Part shown: positions 62,842 to 64,000 of the stretch, piece by piece
How the letters are laid out: every line of letters begins with the position of its first letter
Position numbering within the stretch: position 1 is the first letter of the stretch
NCBI RefSeq assembly: GCF_000332235.1
Contig: NZ_CM001775.1
Location: 365,630-429,629, forward strand
Length of the DNA: 64,000 nt
Origin: Geminocystis herdmanii PCC 6308
GTDB lineage: Bacteria; Cyanobacteriota; Cyanobacteriia; Cyanobacteriales; Cyanobacteriaceae
Direction: 5' to 3'
Notes under the pieces: generated by a model
What the model was told of the DNA's origin: nothing
Database searches by the model: none
Seen by the model: only the letters and a program-made list of their open reading frames with translations
Program-made: the position numbers and the translations under genes

Positions 62842-63158
62842 TTATTTCCATTTTTTGTGTTGTTATATTATATAATAAAAATGTCACGCAAAGACGCAAA
62901 GACGCAAAGAAATAAAGCCTTTAAGAAAAATACAAGGACGCAAAAAAAAGTGTCAAGTAATTTTCATTCTTGATTATTGTTAAGAAAATATTAAGACTTC
63001 TCTCTTTTCTTCTTTAAGATTATATATTTTGGTAATAATATTTCCTATTATCAATTCTCAATTCTCAATTCTCAATTCTCCATTCTCAATTCTCCATTCT
63101 CAATTCTCCATTCTCAATTCTCAATTCTCCATTATCCATTATCTATTATCCATTAATT
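62842..63158. repeat. Tandem-repeat-rich intergenic region between lnt and ppk2
   Basis: No gene. CGCAAAGACGCAAAGACGCA begins near 62888. From about 63051 to 63152 a nearly perfect array of CAATTCTC and CCATTCTC eight-mers (about 11 units) ends in TATCCATTATCTATTATCCATTA, right up to the start codon of the next gene. Such arrays recur in smaller form across the window. Confidence 0.85.
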
Positions 63159-64000
63159 ATGCTAGATACCCTTGATTTAAGTCTCTCTTTAGATAAAGAA
63201 ACCTATCGCCTCAAAATAGAAGATTTAATGCGAGAATTACGATCGTTACAGAATATATGTTGGTTAGAAAAATTACCCATAGTCGTAGTTTTAGAAGGAT
63301 GGGCGGCAGCAGGAAAAGGCTCATTAGTTAAACAAATGACTAATTATATGGACCCTAGGGGTTTTACAGTACATCCGATCTTATCTCCTTCCCCCGATGA
63401 GCAAAAATTTCCCTTCCTGTGGCGTTTTTGGCAAAAATTACCCCCCAAAGGCAGTATCGGTATTTTCTATCATAGTTGGTACACTCATCTTTTAGAAGAT
63501 CGACTATTTCATAGAATTAATGGGCAAAATGTACCTTTAATTATGAGAGATATTAATGCTTTTGAACGGCATTTGGTAGAAGATGGCGCCGTAGTCGCAA
63601 AATTTTGGCTTCATTTGAGTAAAAAAGAGTTAAAAAATCGTCTCAAAGAATACGAAAAAGATGAGTTTGAGTCGTGGCGAGTCAGAAAAGAAGACTGGCA
63701 ACAAGCAAAAAACTATGACGATTATCAAAGTTTGGCGGAGGAAATGCTTATCTATACTAGCAGTGGTTTCGCCCCTTGGGTATTGGTGGAAGCAGATTGT
63801 CAACGGTGGGCGAGATATAAGGTATTAACTCAGTTAGTGGCAACTATTCGAGAGGCTTTGGCAAAACGAGAAATCACCGTCAAAAGTCCTTCTTTACCCC
63901 CTCAAACTGAATTATTACCTACCGAAGCTGATTATCTCGCACAAACAGATTTAACTATTCATTTACCTAAAGATGAGTATCGAGTTAACCTCAAACAAGC
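63159..64000 (+). CDS. PPK2-family polyphosphate kinase / polyphosphate:AMP phosphotransferase (3' end outside window)
   Basis: The first 280 codons of a PPK2-family enzyme using polyphosphate to phosphorylate nucleotides. Visible are the Walker A-like GWAAAGKGSLVKQM, the lid/Arg region ESWRVRKEDWQQAKNYDDY and the DINAFERHLVEDGAVVAKFWLHLSKKELKNRL strand-helix. PRGFTVHP and ILSPSPDEQKFPFLWRFWQKLPPKGSIGIFYHSWY are characteristic. After about residue 235 an extension starts that would fit the two-domain polyphosphate:AMP phosphotransferase layout, but the rest is outside the window. The start follows a tandem repeat array closely and lacks a good ribosome site. Confidence 0.88.
   Translation, partial: MLDTLDLSLSLDKETYRLKIEDLMRELRSLQNICWLEKLPIVVVLEGWAAAGKGSLVKQMTNYMDPRGFTVHPILSPSPDEQKFPFLWRFWQKLPPKGSIGIFYHSWYTHLLEDRLFHRINGQNVPLIMRDINAFERHLVEDGAVVAKFWLHLSKKELKNRLKEYEKDEFESWRVRKEDWQQAKNYDDYQSLAEEMLIYTSSGFAPWVLVEADCQRWARYKVLTQLVATIREALAKREITVKSPSLPPQTELLPTEADYLAQTDLTIHLPKDEYRVNLKQ

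Overview
The window is chromosomal DNA from a low-GC cyanobacterium. It carries psaD (photosystem I), chlL (dark protochlorophyllide reductase), ndhA, thf1/psb29, ccsA (ycf5 type), a cyanobacterial-type acyl-ACP synthetase, a devBCA exporter, a DUF4079 protein and a Rieske gene. The AT-rich sequence is studded with CGATCG-centred words related to HIP1 and with short tandem repeats between genes, which fits the Geminocystis/Cyanobacterium group of unicellular cyanobacteria. The genus is an inference. No tRNA, rRNA or CRISPR array was recognised.

1-11 kb: chlL (cut by the window edge), a repetitive secreted protein, a DUF2092 protein, an AI-2E family permease, a HEPN/MNT toxin-antitoxin pair, a scar where the end of an RND pump gene abuts the end of an AraC regulator gene, nrdA with possible NrdR boxes, ndhA, a Uma2 nuclease-like gene and psaD. 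11-19 kb: a minor Rieske gene split by a transposon remnant, a rhodanese lipoprotein, serS, thf1, a glycosyltransferase and speE. 18-28 kb: a histidine kinase, a TetR regulator divergent from devBCA with an operator on the promoter, a PhoB-like response regulator, tadA, an unusual pair of overlapping reading frames, a peroxiredoxin-like/prolyl-hydroxylase fusion, a TnpB remnant and ppa. 28-35 kb: a second HEPN/MNT pair, a MOSC protein, ftsH, an MsbA-like ABC exporter and a sugar transferase.

35-46 kb is an accessory island. A 1187-residue protein with an N-terminal phospholipase-D-like nuclease and a SNF2-type helicase is followed, on the same strand, by a 1256-residue Eco57I/PglX-like adenine methylase. 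Between them lie four small toxin-antitoxin type modules. Two displaced copies of the 5' end of the methylase gene sit between these modules, as if cassettes had entered at the methylase start codon and rebuilt it each time. Both large genes carry in-frame copies of GC-rich palindromic repeats. I read this as a restriction-modification-like defence locus with a cassette-accumulating junction.

46-64 kb: a small tandem-motif protein, aas, a beta-helix protein, DUF4079, a prohibitin-like SPFH protein, a gamma-carbonic-anhydrase-like protein and two more small gene pairs (DUF6887/DUF6888 and DUF433/DUF5615). Next is the most unusual gene of the window: a 1390-residue protein with an N-terminal membrane helix, about nine immunoglobulin-like repeats, a long Ser/Asn linker and a complete C-terminal sigma-70 factor. 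A fragment of rpoC1 lies just downstream on the same strand. The window ends with ccsA, a small conserved protein, an ArsR regulator, lnt and the start of a PPK2-family polyphosphate kinase gene.
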